Shown here piece after piece: positions 19,472-27,023 of a stretch of DNA of 64,000 bases. Below the pieces are notes generated by a model. That model made no database searches and was not told the origin of the DNA. It saw only the letters and a program-made list of their open reading frames with translations. Position numbers and translations under genes: made by a program. Source of the stretch: Aeromicrobium ginsengisoli (lineage in GTDB: Bacteria > Actinomycetota > Actinomycetes > Propionibacteriales > Nocardioidaceae); contig NZ_SDPQ02000001.1 of NCBI RefSeq assembly GCF_004134905.2, forward strand, positions 806,001-870,000, given 5' to 3'. Numbering within the stretch: the stretch's first letter is position 1; every line of letters begins with the position of its first letter.

Positions 19472-19966
19472 TCAGCGAACCGGCTCCGACGCGGTGCCCG
19501 CTCCCAGCCAGTGGCGCACGCTGTCCCACGTGCCCGGCAGGTTGGTGTCGACCGTCGCCGCGAGATCGCCGATCGTGACGCCCCGCAGCGAGTCGCGCCA
19601 CGCACGCTCAGCGGTCGCCATGACCTTGGCGATGCCGCAGGGCACCTTGCACGCCTCGCCCGTGGCCGGCAGCGGCCCTTGCTGCCGGATCTCGGTGCAC
19701 CGGAACGCCGCCTCGGGGCCGTCGACCGCACGCACCACGTCGTAGACCGTGACCTCCGCCGCCGGCCGCGACAGCTCATAGCCGCCATCACGACCCTCGA
19801 CCGCATGGATCAACCCTGCCTTGGAGAGGGCCTGCAGATGCTTGGCGAGGTACGTCCTGGAGACACCGTGCAGCTCGGCCAGCCGGTGCGCCGGCACCGG
19901 TGCGGTCGCGGTGCTGAGCACGGTGCAGCAGTGCAGGGCCCATTCGACTCCGGCCGACATCTTCAT
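19472..19966 (-). CDS. Rrf2 family transcriptional regulator with three-cysteine cluster
   Basis: 164 residues. An N-terminal winged helix (HRLAELHGVSRTYLAKHLQAL and GRDGGYELSRP) is followed by a cysteine region with C-x15-C-x3-C spacing (FRCTEIRQQGP, then EACKVPCGIAK). Cysteines in this region bind a [2Fe-2S] or [4Fe-4S] cluster in IscR and NsrR, so a redox- or NO-sensing role is likely. Binding should occur at the CGGACA-type repeats in the divergent intergenic region. A TATAGT -10 element lies 7 nt from the ATG, suggesting a leaderless transcript. Confidence 0.88.
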   Translation of the reverse strand: MKMSAGVEWALHCCTVLSTATAPVPAHRLAELHGVSRTYLAKHLQALSKAGLIHAVEGRDGGYELSRPAAEVTVYDVVRAVDGPEAAFRCTEIRQQGPLPATGEACKVPCGIAKVMATAERAWRDSLRGVTIGDLAATVDTNLPGTWDSVRHWLGAGTASEPVR

Positions 19967-19973
19967 GCCCCCA

Positions 19974-19979
19974 ACTATA
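19974..19979 (-). promoter_or_regulatory. -10 element of the Rrf2 regulator gene
   Basis: TATAGT read leftward, 7 nt from the ATG at 19966. It abuts a CGGACA half-site at 19982-19987, consistent with autoregulation. Confidence 0.5.
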
Positions 19980-20015
19980 CCCGGACACGAGTTATCTGAG
20001 TATGATCGGGATTAC

Positions 20016-20034
20016 TCGGACAACATGTGTCCGA
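20016..20034. promoter_or_regulatory. Probable Rrf2 operator
   Basis: TCGGACA-ACATG-TGTCCGA is a perfect 7-bp inverted repeat with a 5-bp spacer, placed between the divergent Rrf2 and NmrA-like genes. A third half-site, CGGACA, lies at 19982-19987 next to the regulator's own -10. A weaker palindrome, CTGAGTA/TACTCGG, overlaps at 19996-20019. The assignment to the adjacent Rrf2 protein is by position. Confidence 0.6.
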
Positions 20035-20054
20035 CTCAACGAGAGGATCACACC

Positions 20055-20789
20055 ATGCGCATCGCTGTCGCCGGCTCGACCGGACTCGTCGGACGCAACG
20101 TCGTCGCCGCGGCCACCGCCGCCGGGCACGAGGTCGTCGGGCTCGCCCGCGAGAACGGAATCGACCTCACCTCCCCCGACGGACTGGCCGAGCGCCTCGC
20201 CGGTGTGGACGCCGTCATCGACGTGACGGCAAGTCCCGGCATCGAGGGAGACGCGGCCCGGACGTTCTTCACGACCGTCGCCCGCAACCTGGGCGAGGCC
20301 GCGACGGCGGCCGGCGTCTCCCGCTCGGTCGTGCTCTCGATCATCGGCGTCGACGCGATGCCTGACTACGGCTACTACGAGGCCAAGCTGGCGCAGGAGC
20401 AAGCCGTCATCGAGCACGCTCCCGGCCCGCGCATCCTCCGCGCGGCCCAGTTCCTCAACTTCCCGGCGCAGATGCTCGAGTGGTCACGCCAGGGCGACGT
20501 CGTCACGCTGCCGGAGATGAAGACCCAGCCGGTCGCCGTCGAGGAGATCGCACGACTGTTGCTGGCGCTGGCCGACGGCACCGAGACGCGTACGCACGTC
20601 GAGCTCGCCGGGCCGAAGCCGGAGGAGCTCGCCGACCTCGTCCGTCAGGTCGCCGCGCACCGAGGAGTCGACGTGAAGATCGAGACGCGGGTCGAGAGCC
20701 AGGCCATGGCCGACGGCGCCTGCCTGCCTGGCCCGGACGCGGTCATCGCCGGCCCGGACTTCGCCACCTGGCTCGCCGAGCAGGACTAG
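20055..20789 (+). CDS. NmrA-like NAD(P)-binding atypical SDR protein
   Basis: 244 residues from the ATG at 20055, which has a GAGAGG Shine-Dalgarno. The N-terminal AVAGSTGLVGRNVV is the Rossmann glycine motif (GxTGxxG) of NmrA/atypical short-chain dehydrogenases. YGYYEAKLAQEQAVIEHAPG fits the YxxxK region. These proteins bind NAD(P)(H) and often act as redox sensors or quinone oxidoreductases. Divergent from the Rrf2 regulator across a shared operator, so probably controlled by it. The stop overlaps the convergent HIT gene's stop. Confidence 0.85.
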   Translation: MRIAVAGSTGLVGRNVVAAATAAGHEVVGLARENGIDLTSPDGLAERLAGVDAVIDVTASPGIEGDAARTFFTTVARNLGEAATAAGVSRSVVLSIIGVDAMPDYGYYEAKLAQEQAVIEHAPGPRILRAAQFLNFPAQMLEWSRQGDVVTLPEMKTQPVAVEEIARLLLALADGTETRTHVELAGPKPEELADLVRQVAAHRGVDVKIETRVESQAMADGACLPGPDAVIAGPDFATWLAEQD

Positions 20790-21136
20790 CCGGGAGGCCA
20801 GCCGAGCGCGCGGCCGGCGAGCACGTGGGCATGGCAGTGGAACACCGTCTGGTGCGCGTCGGCACCAGTGTTGAAGACCAGTCGGTAGGACCCATTGCCC
20901 TCTGTCTCGGCGATCCGCTTCGCCTCGCCCAGCAGTGCGATCGTCGCCTCGGCGTCGGCCGCAGCGAGGCTGCCGATGTCGGGCTCGTGCCGCTTGGGGA
21001 TCACCAGCACGTGAGTGGGCGCCTGCGGGTCGAGGTCGCGGAACGCCACTGTGTGGTCGGTGGTCGACACGATCTCGGCGGGAATGTCACCCACGACGAT
21101 CTTGCAGAAGATGCAGTCCGGATCAGAGGCGCTCAT
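20786..21136 (-). CDS. HIT family nucleotide-binding protein
   Basis: 116 residues. The HIT signature appears as VFHCHAHVLAG near the C-terminus, with the paired-strand segment THVLVIPKRHEPDI upstream and an N-terminal CIFCKIV, which in many HIT proteins binds zinc. The activity is hydrolysis or transfer on AMP-linked substrates (HINT-like). The ATG overlaps the dnaJ stop (ATGA), so translation is probably coupled to dnaJ. Confidence 0.93.
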   Translation of the reverse strand: MSASDPDCIFCKIVVGDIPAEIVSTTDHTVAFRDLDPQAPTHVLVIPKRHEPDIGSLAAADAEATIALLGEAKRIAETEGNGSYRLVFNTGADAHQTVFHCHAHVLAGRALGWPPG

Positions 21137-22281
21137 TTGAACGCGTCCTTGATCTTGCCGAACACACCCTTGTGGTTGTTGGCGATCAACGCCTCGGGAC
21201 GCTCCTCGTCGCGGAGCCTGGCCAGCTGCACCAGCAGCTCGCGCTGCTCGTCGTCGAGCCGGGCCGGCGTCTCGACGATGACCTGCACCTTGAGGTCGCC
21301 GCGACCCGAGCCACGCAGGCGCGGCACGCCGTGACCCTTGATCGTCAGGGTGTCGCCGGACTGGGTGCCGGGCGCGACGTCGAGCTCGACCGTGGTGGAG
21401 CCTTCGGGCGGCTCGGGCAGATCGGCCTCGAGCGTCGGCAGGTCGAGATGCGTGCCGAGCGCGGCTGCCGTCATCGGCACCGTGATCTGGCAGAACAGCT
21501 GGTCGCCCTTGCGCTGGAAGACCGCGTGGCGGGCGACGTTGATCTCGAGGTAGAGGTCGCCGGCCGGTCCCCCACCGGGTCCGACCTCGCCCTCGCCCGA
21601 CAGCTGGATGCGGGTGCCCTGGTCGACGCCGGCCGGGATCGTGACCGAGATCGAGCGGCGCGAGCGGACCCGACCCTCGCCGGCGCACTCGGGGCACGGG
21701 TCGGGGATGACGGTGCCGAACCCATGACACGTGGGGCAGGGTCGGGACGTACGGATGTCGCCGAGCAGCGAACGCTGCACGTGCTGGACGTCGCCGTGGC
21801 CGTGGCACGTGCGGCACGTGACGGGCTGTGAGCCGTTGGCCGCGCCGCTGCCCTGGCACGTCGTGCAGGTGACGGCCGTGTCGACCTTGATCTCGTGGGT
21901 CACGCCGAACGCCGCCTCGGCGAGGTCGACATTGAGGCGCAGGAGGGCGTCCTGGCCGCGCTGGGTGCGGGGCCGCGGTCCGCGGCTCGCGTTCTGGCCG
22001 AAGAACGCATCCATGATGTCGTCGAAGTTGAAGCCCTGACCGCCGAAGCCGCCGCTGCCGTGGGCGCTCAACGGGTCGCCACCACGGTCGTAGGTCGACC
22101 GCTTCTGCGGGTCCGAGAGCACCTCGTAGGCGACCGTGACCTCCTTGAAGCGGTCGGAGGCATCCTCGGCGCTGTTGACGTCGGGGTGCAGCTGACGCGC
22201 GAGCTTGCGGTAGGCCTTCTTGAGCTCGTCGGCGGTCGCATCGCGCCCGACACCGAGCGTTGCGTAGTAGTCCTGGGCCAT
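21133..22281 (-). CDS. dnaJ: Chaperone protein DnaJ
   Basis: 382 residues, the complete type I architecture: J domain with the LHPDVNS (HPD) motif at ~residues 32-38, a glycine/phenylalanine linker, four CxxCxGxG zinc repeats (CTTCQGSGA, CRTCHGHGD, CPTCHGFGT, CPECAGEGR), and the C-terminal substrate-binding domain. It stimulates DnaK ATPase during protein folding. An AAGGA Shine-Dalgarno precedes the ATG. It is paired with hrcA, the usual placement of the actinobacterial dnaJ2 copy, and is expected to share CIRCE control. Confidence 0.97.
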   Translation of the reverse strand: MAQDYYATLGVGRDATADELKKAYRKLARQLHPDVNSAEDASDRFKEVTVAYEVLSDPQKRSTYDRGGDPLSAHGSGGFGGQGFNFDDIMDAFFGQNASRGPRPRTQRGQDALLRLNVDLAEAAFGVTHEIKVDTAVTCTTCQGSGAANGSQPVTCRTCHGHGDVQHVQRSLLGDIRTSRPCPTCHGFGTVIPDPCPECAGEGRVRSRRSISVTIPAGVDQGTRIQLSGEGEVGPGGGPAGDLYLEINVARHAVFQRKGDQLFCQITVPMTAAALGTHLDLPTLEADLPEPPEGSTTVELDVAPGTQSGDTLTIKGHGVPRLRGSGRGDLKVQVIVETPARLDDEQRELLVQLARLRDEERPEALIANNHKGVFGKIKDAFK

Positions 22282-22310
22282 CAGTCGTGGGGTTCCTTGA
22301 TCACGTGGGT

Positions 22311-23327
22311 TCAGTTGTCGGCCAGCATGCGGCCGACGTAGCGGGCGACGGCGCCGACGGCGGCCATCGTTGCGGGATAGTCCATGCGGGTCGGCCCGAC
22401 GGTGCCGAGCGTGGCGAGGGCCTGGTCGTCCAGCCCGTACGCCGAGGAGACGACGGCCGTGCTCGACAGGCTCTCGTGGCCGGTCTCGCTGCCGATGCGC
22501 ACCGTGAGACCACCGGTGGCCTCACCGAGCAGCTTGAGCAGGACGACCTGCTCCTCGATCGCCTCGAGCACGGGCTTGATCGCGGTGTCGAAGTCGCTGC
22601 CGAAGCGTACGAGGTTGGCCGTGCCGCCGACCGCGATGCGCTCGTCGGACCGCTCGTTGGTGAACGTCTGCGACAGGGTCGTGACGATCGAGGTGACGAT
22701 CGGCCGGTCGTTGGGGGCGAACGTCTCGATCATGTCGGCGAGCCGCAGCGACGCCTCGGGCAGCCGCTGGCCGACGGTGGCCTGCGTGATCCGCGAGCGG
22801 ATGTCGCCGACCAGCTGGTCGGTGGGGGTCTCGACGAGCTCGATGATGCGCTGCTCGACGCGGCCGCTGCTCGTGATGACCACGAGCAGGACACGGGCGC
22901 CCTCGAGCGCGACGACCTCGATGTGCCGCACCGTGGAGCGGGTCAGCGAGGGGTATTGCACGATCGCGACCTGGTTGGTGAGCTGGGCCAGGACGCGTAC
23001 GGACCGCTGCACGACATCGTCGACGTCGACCGCACCGGTCAGGAACGTCTCGATGGCCCGGCGCTCCGCCGGCGACAACGCCTTGACGGTCGCGAGCCGG
23101 TCGACGAACATCCGGTAGCCCTTGTCGGTCGGGATGCGGCCGGCGCTCGTGTGGGGCTGCATGATGTAGCCCTCGTCCTCGAGGGCTGCCATGTCATTGC
23201 GGATCGTCGCGGGCGACACGCCCAGCTGGTGCCGGTCGAGCAGCGAGCGGGAGCCGACGGGTTCCTGCGTGGCGACGTAGTCCTCGACGATGGCTCGCAG
23301 CACGTCGAGGCGACGGTCGTCAGACAT
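22311..23327 (-). CDS. hrcA: Heat-inducible transcription repressor HrcA
   Basis: 338 residues from the ATG at 23327, which has a GAGAGGGG Shine-Dalgarno; a further in-frame start upstream is not supported. The N-terminal winged helix includes [23 protein letters not shown] and [16 protein letters not shown], and the C-terminal region is the GAF-like/dimerisation part. HrcA represses chaperone genes by binding CIRCE elements, one of which lies 24 nt upstream here. Confidence 0.97.
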   Translation of the reverse strand: MSDDRRLDVLRAIVEDYVATQEPVGSRSLLDRHQLGVSPATIRNDMAALEDEGYIMQPHTSAGRIPTDKGYRMFVDRLATVKALSPAERRAIETFLTGAVDVDDVVQRSVRVLAQLTNQVAIVQYPSLTRSTVRHIEVVALEGARVLLVVITSSGRVEQRIIELVETPTDQLVGDIRSRITQATVGQRLPEASLRLADMIETFAPNDRPIVTSIVTTLSQTFTNERSDERIAVGGTANLVRFGSDFDTAIKPVLEAIEEQVVLLKLLGEATGGLTVRIGSETGHESLSSTAVVSSAYGLDDQALATLGTVGPTRMDYPATMAAVGAVARYVGRMLADN

Positions 23328-23350
23328 GCAATCCCCTCTCCGCGAGCCTG

Positions 23351-23377
23351 CTGGCACTCTCCCTGGTCAAGTGCCAG
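23351..23377. promoter_or_regulatory. CIRCE operator
   Basis: CTGGCACTC-N9-AAGTGCCAG on the plus strand: 9-bp arms with one mismatch and the canonical 9-bp spacer, close to the CIRCE consensus TTAGCACTC-N9-GAGTGCTAA. It overlaps the end of a TAGACT -10 element reading toward hrcA (23382-23377). Its right edge is only 10 nt from the GTG of the divergent gene at 23387, so HrcA could repress in both directions. Confidence 0.85.
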
Positions 23378-23386
23378 TCTAGCGAT

Positions 23387-23830
23387 GTGCGGGGAATCCA
23401 GACGAATGACGACGGCACGATCGTGGTCGAGGGCGCCGAGCGCACCCTGACCTACGCACCTCGTCTCGTGACCCTCGACGACGGCACGACAGTGGCGCAC
23501 GAGTCGCAGGGCGGCGAGATGTCATCGGTCTGGGCGACTGATCTCGGCGGCGACTGGTTCGTCGAGGTGGCGCACCTCGGCGACGGGCCTGTCGGCGGCG
23601 AGCTCGTGATGACCGCGACCCACATCGGTCTCGACGAGACGGTTCGCTACGTGACGATCGGCGACCTGTGGGCCGACGAGCTGCCCTCGGACGTACCGCC
23701 GAGCTGGCCGGTCGCGGTCGACCTCGCACTCGGCCTGATGGAGGGCGACGTCCACGTCGTCGGCGCCGACATCACCAAGGACGACGTCGAGACGCTGCAT
23801 CAACGACTTCTGGGGGCACTGCATGGTTGA
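23387..23830 (+). CDS. Conserved hypothetical protein upstream of DUF3097
   Basis: 147 residues from a GTG. No recognised domain. The sequence is acidic and beta-rich in the first half (DDGTIVVEGAERTLTYAPRL), followed by DGPVGGELVMTATHIGLDE and a C-terminal helical part. It overlaps the DUF3097 gene by 8 nt, implying a coupled function. The promoter region is shared with the CIRCE element. Confidence 0.65.
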   Translation: MRGIQTNDDGTIVVEGAERTLTYAPRLVTLDDGTTVAHESQGGEMSSVWATDLGGDWFVEVAHLGDGPVGGELVMTATHIGLDETVRYVTIGDLWADELPSDVPPSWPVAVDLALGLMEGDVHVVGADITKDDVETLHQRLLGALHG

Positions 23831-24656
23831 CCGATACGGCACCGACGTCCTGTCGAGTGACTGGCGCAAGCCGCCGCGAGGTCGCACGACCGAGGTCGTC
23901 GTCGAGCACGGCATGGTCGTCGAGGACGCCACGACCGGGTTCTGCGGCGAGGTCATGATCATCGAGAAGGACCTCGGCATGATGATCCTCGAAGATCGCC
24001 GGCTCGTACGCCGGTCGTTCCCGTTCGGCCCCGGATTCCTGCTCGACGGCAAGCCGGTCAACCTGCGGCCGCCGTCCGCTGCGACCAAGGCCACCTCCGG
24101 GCGTACGGCATCGGGTTCTCGGGCCGTCGCCGGCGCCAGGGCGCGCGTCGCATTGCCGAGCCGCATCTATGTCGAGGGACGCCACGACGCCGAGCTCGTC
24201 GAGAAGGTGTGGGGCGACGACCTGCGCATCGAGGGCGTGGCGGTGGAGTACCTCGGCGGCATCGACGACCTCTCGTCGATCGTCGACGAGTTCGCGTCTT
24301 GGCCCGACCGCAGGCTCGGCGTCCTGGTGGACCACCTCGTACCGGGCTCCAAGGAGACCCGCATCGCGCAGCAGGTCTCCGGACGGCCACACGTTCTCGT
24401 CGTGGGCCATCCGTACGTCGACGTGTGGCAGTCGGTCAAGGCCGACCGCCTCGGCATGGCCGCGTGGCCCGTCATTCCCCGCGGCACGGACTGGAAGCAC
24501 GGCATCTGCGAGGCGATGGGCTGGCCCCACCGCGACCAGGCCGACATCTCGCGCGCGTGGAAGCACATCCTCGGCCGGGTCGACTCCTACGCCGACCTCG
24601 AGCCGGCGTTCCTCGGCCGCGTCGAGGAGCTCATCGACTTCGTCACCGCACCCTGA
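23823..24656 (+). CDS. DUF3097 family protein
   Basis: 277 residues. A beta-barrel-like N-terminus is followed by a TOPRIM-like domain (LPSRIYVEGRHDAELVEKVWG and LGVLVDHLVPGSKETRI), the typical DUF3097 layout found almost only in actinobacteria. The E of VEGRHD and the aspartate of LVDHL occupy positions used for metal binding in TOPRIM enzymes, so nucleic acid phosphotransfer chemistry is possible but unproven. The 3' end overlaps the convergent CHAP gene by 14 bp. Confidence 0.85.
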   Translation: MVDRYGTDVLSSDWRKPPRGRTTEVVVEHGMVVEDATTGFCGEVMIIEKDLGMMILEDRRLVRRSFPFGPGFLLDGKPVNLRPPSAATKATSGRTASGSRAVAGARARVALPSRIYVEGRHDAELVEKVWGDDLRIEGVAVEYLGGIDDLSSIVDEFASWPDRRLGVLVDHLVPGSKETRIAQQVSGRPHVLVVGHPYVDVWQSVKADRLGMAAWPVIPRGTDWKHGICEAMGWPHRDQADISRAWKHILGRVDSYADLEPAFLGRVEELIDFVTAP

Positions 24657-25746
24657 GATAGACCGTCCGGCTGCTCGCAGTGAACGCCACCGATCGCCGA
24701 TAGCGCACGCTGATCGTCCAGCGTCCCTTGCGTTGCCGCGGCAGGGTCACGGTCTGCCGCGTGCCGCTGGTCATCGTGACCCGCTTGAGCAGGGTCGTGC
24801 CGCGCATGACGTCGACCACGCCGCTCGCCTGGGTCGGCGCGAGGCTGATCCGGACCTTGGGGTGCTGGGTCCGGGCGATCGACGAGTCGACGAAGGAGGC
24901 ACGTGTCACCGACGTCGCGCGGATCGTCACGTCCCGCTGTCCGAGCAGGACGTCATCGCCGGCCGTGCCCGGGGTGTTGAGGGCATACAGGAACATCGAG
25001 ATCGGTCCCCTGGTGCCCACATGGCTGATGCGGTGAAACCGGAAGTACTCGCTCTCGAACGTGTACGTCTCGGCGCCTGCCGTGCCGCGCGGCCCGCCGA
25101 GACTCACCAGGTAGGTCCGGCTGCCGGCGGCGGCATCGGGGTCCGTCGCCGATCCCCAGAAGTCGAGCGTGCCGGCATCGGGCGACGTCACCGAGGTGAA
25201 CTCCCCCGACGGCGAGCCGTCGGACTCCGGATAGTGGATGAAGCCGGACGGCCAGGTCCCGTCGAGCCGCGTCATCAGGCGCCAGCGGAAGTCGCCGTTG
25301 AGGTTGTCCTCCGAGACCAGCACGGCACCCGGGAGGACCGCCTCGACGTACGCCACATGACCCGACGTCGCCGAGGCTCCCCCAACCCCGGCGTCCCACC
25401 AGGCAACAGCCCCGACGACCGGCGCGTCGTCGACCGGGATGCCGGCATGGATCGCCGCCGGACCCCACGTCAGGGCACTGTTGGTGCCCGGCGGCCGTGC
25501 GACGAGTCGGCCATGGGTCAGCCGGTATGCCGCGTAGTTGGTGCAGTTGTGGCCGCCCGTCATGCTCCAGAACGACTGTTGATAGACGGTCCCGTAGCCG
25601 CCGTCCGTACGACCGACCGTCAGGCAGCCGGTGAAACCCGTGCAGAGCACGGTGATCGTCGCTCCTTGGGCCGGTGCGGCCCACAGTGATGTGACGAGCG
25701 CGACGACAACCACCACCAGTCGCACCGGCCCATGCGCGTGGCGCAT
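24643..25746 (-). CDS. Secreted CHAP-domain protein (predicted peptidoglycan hydrolase)
   Basis: 367 residues with a signal peptide (residues ~8-29, ending APAQGA). A CHAP amidase/endopeptidase domain has the catalytic cysteine in GGHNCTNYAAY and histidine in TSGHVAYVEAV. The C-terminal ~200 residues are beta-rich without a recognised wall-binding module. Likely exported and cleaves peptidoglycan cross-links. The ATG has an AGGGAG Shine-Dalgarno and a ~60-nt 5' leader with a candidate promoter/operator at 25813-25837. Confidence 0.85.
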   Translation of the reverse strand: MRHAHGPVRLVVVVVALVTSLWAAPAQGATITVLCTGFTGCLTVGRTDGGYGTVYQQSFWSMTGGHNCTNYAAYRLTHGRLVARPPGTNSALTWGPAAIHAGIPVDDAPVVGAVAWWDAGVGGASATSGHVAYVEAVLPGAVLVSEDNLNGDFRWRLMTRLDGTWPSGFIHYPESDGSPSGEFTSVTSPDAGTLDFWGSATDPDAAAGSRTYLVSLGGPRGTAGAETYTFESEYFRFHRISHVGTRGPISMFLYALNTPGTAGDDVLLGQRDVTIRATSVTRASFVDSSIARTQHPKVRISLAPTQASGVVDVMRGTTLLKRVTMTSGTRQTVTLPRQRKGRWTISVRYRRSVAFTASSRTVYLRVR

Positions 25747-25812
25747 AACTCCCTCGCCGTTTCTCCCCCCGAGCTCCCAGGGTCCACTCCCATAGACCCA
25801 CTCCCTGCTCGG

Positions 25813-25837
25813 AGCGTAGGCCGTAACTTCGCGTTAC
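25813..25837 (-). promoter_or_regulatory. Candidate promoter and operator of the CHAP gene
   Basis: TACGCT (25818-25813, leftward) could be the -10. Just upstream, at 25823-25837, GTAAC-TTCGC-GTTAC is a perfect 5-bp inverted repeat that would lie between -35 and -10. The downstream leader repeats GGGAGTGG-like units at about 25786-25803. Confidence 0.4.
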
Positions 25838-25852
25838 TTCAGCGAATCGGCG

Positions 25853-27019
25853 TCATTCGACGAGCTCGCGCACGACGGCATCCGCAAGGAGGCGGCCGGT
25901 GCGGGTCAGGACGAGCCGGTCGCCCTCGCGGGTCGCGAGCCCGCGCGACACGACGCCCGGCACCGCGGCACTGGCCTCGGGACCGAGGGAGTCGAGGTCC
26001 AACCCGGTGCGCAGCCGAATCTCCAGCATGATCTGCTCCATGCGTGCGGTGGCCGTGTCGATCGTCTCGCCATCGTGGCGAGGTGACTCCCCCGCAGCCA
26101 GCCTCTGGGCGTACGCCGCCGGGTGCTTGACGTTCCACCAGCGCTCGCCGCCGATGTGGGAGTGCGCGCCGGGGCCGATGCCGAGCCAGTTGTCGCTGTG
26201 CCAGTAGAGGACGTTGTGCCGGCACTGGGCCGCGTCGTCGGTCGCCCAGTTGGACAGCTCGTACCACCCCAGTCCCGCGGCGGAGAACAGCTCGTCGGCG
26301 AGGACGTACTTGTCGGCGGTCTCGTCGTCGTCGGGCATGACGACCTCGCCACGCCTGACCTTGCGCGCGAACGCCGTGCCGTCCTCGACGATCAAGGCGT
26401 ATGCGCTGATGTGATCGGGTTCGAGGGCGATCGCCTGCTCGATGCTGGCCCGCCAGTCGTCGATCGACTCCCCCGGCGTGCCGTAGATCAGGTCGACGCT
26501 GAGCTGCTCGAACCCGGCCTCACGCGCCCATCGCACGGCCTGGGGCACGCCCGCAGGGTCGTGCGTACGGTCGAGGGTCGCCAACACGTGCGGCACGGCG
26601 GACTGCACGCCGTACGAGATGCGGGTGAAGCCGCCGGCTCGCAGTGCCGCGAGCGAGTCGGGCGTGACGCTGTCGGGGTTCGCCTCGGTCGTGACCTCCA
26701 CGTCGTCGGCGAGGCCGAACGTACGGCGGATCGCGTCGAGGATGCGGACGAGGTCCGCCGACGGGAGCTGGGTCGGCGTGCCGCCGCCGAAGAACACCGT
26801 CTCGACCGCCGGCGCGCCGGTGAGCTCGCGGCCGGCGCGCTCGATCTCGAGGATCGCCGTGTCGGCGTACGACGCCCGTGTGGCGCCCTCGCCCAGCTCG
26901 TCGGCGGTGTAGGTGTTGAAGTCGCAATAGCCGCAGCGCACCGAGCAGAACGGCACGTGGACGTAGACGCCGAACGGTCGCTCCCCCAGCGTGGACAGGG
27001 ATCGTTCGGTCAGGGGCAC
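25853..27019 (-). CDS. hemW: Radical SAM protein HemW
   Basis: 388 residues. The radical SAM cluster motif is FCSVRCGYCDF (C25-x3-C29-x2-C32). FFGGGTPTQLP, EANPDSV and ISYGVQSAVPHVL are HemW/HemN signatures, and HNVLYWHSDNWLGIGPGAHS is typical of HemW. HemW-type proteins bind heme and are thought to be heme chaperones rather than coproporphyrinogen oxidases. It starts 4 nt after the fadD stop, so the two are in one operon. Close to hrcA/dnaJ, as in many Gram-positives. Confidence 0.94.
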   Translation of the reverse strand: MPLTERSLSTLGERPFGVYVHVPFCSVRCGYCDFNTYTADELGEGATRASYADTAILEIERAGRELTGAPAVETVFFGGGTPTQLPSADLVRILDAIRRTFGLADDVEVTTEANPDSVTPDSLAALRAGGFTRISYGVQSAVPHVLATLDRTHDPAGVPQAVRWAREAGFEQLSVDLIYGTPGESIDDWRASIEQAIALEPDHISAYALIVEDGTAFARKVRRGEVVMPDDDETADKYVLADELFSAAGLGWYELSNWATDDAAQCRHNVLYWHSDNWLGIGPGAHSHIGGERWWNVKHPAAYAQRLAAGESPRHDGETIDTATARMEQIMLEIRLRTGLDLDSLGPEASAAVPGVVSRGLATREGDRLVLTRTGRLLADAVVRELVE

Positions 27020-27023
27020 ACCG

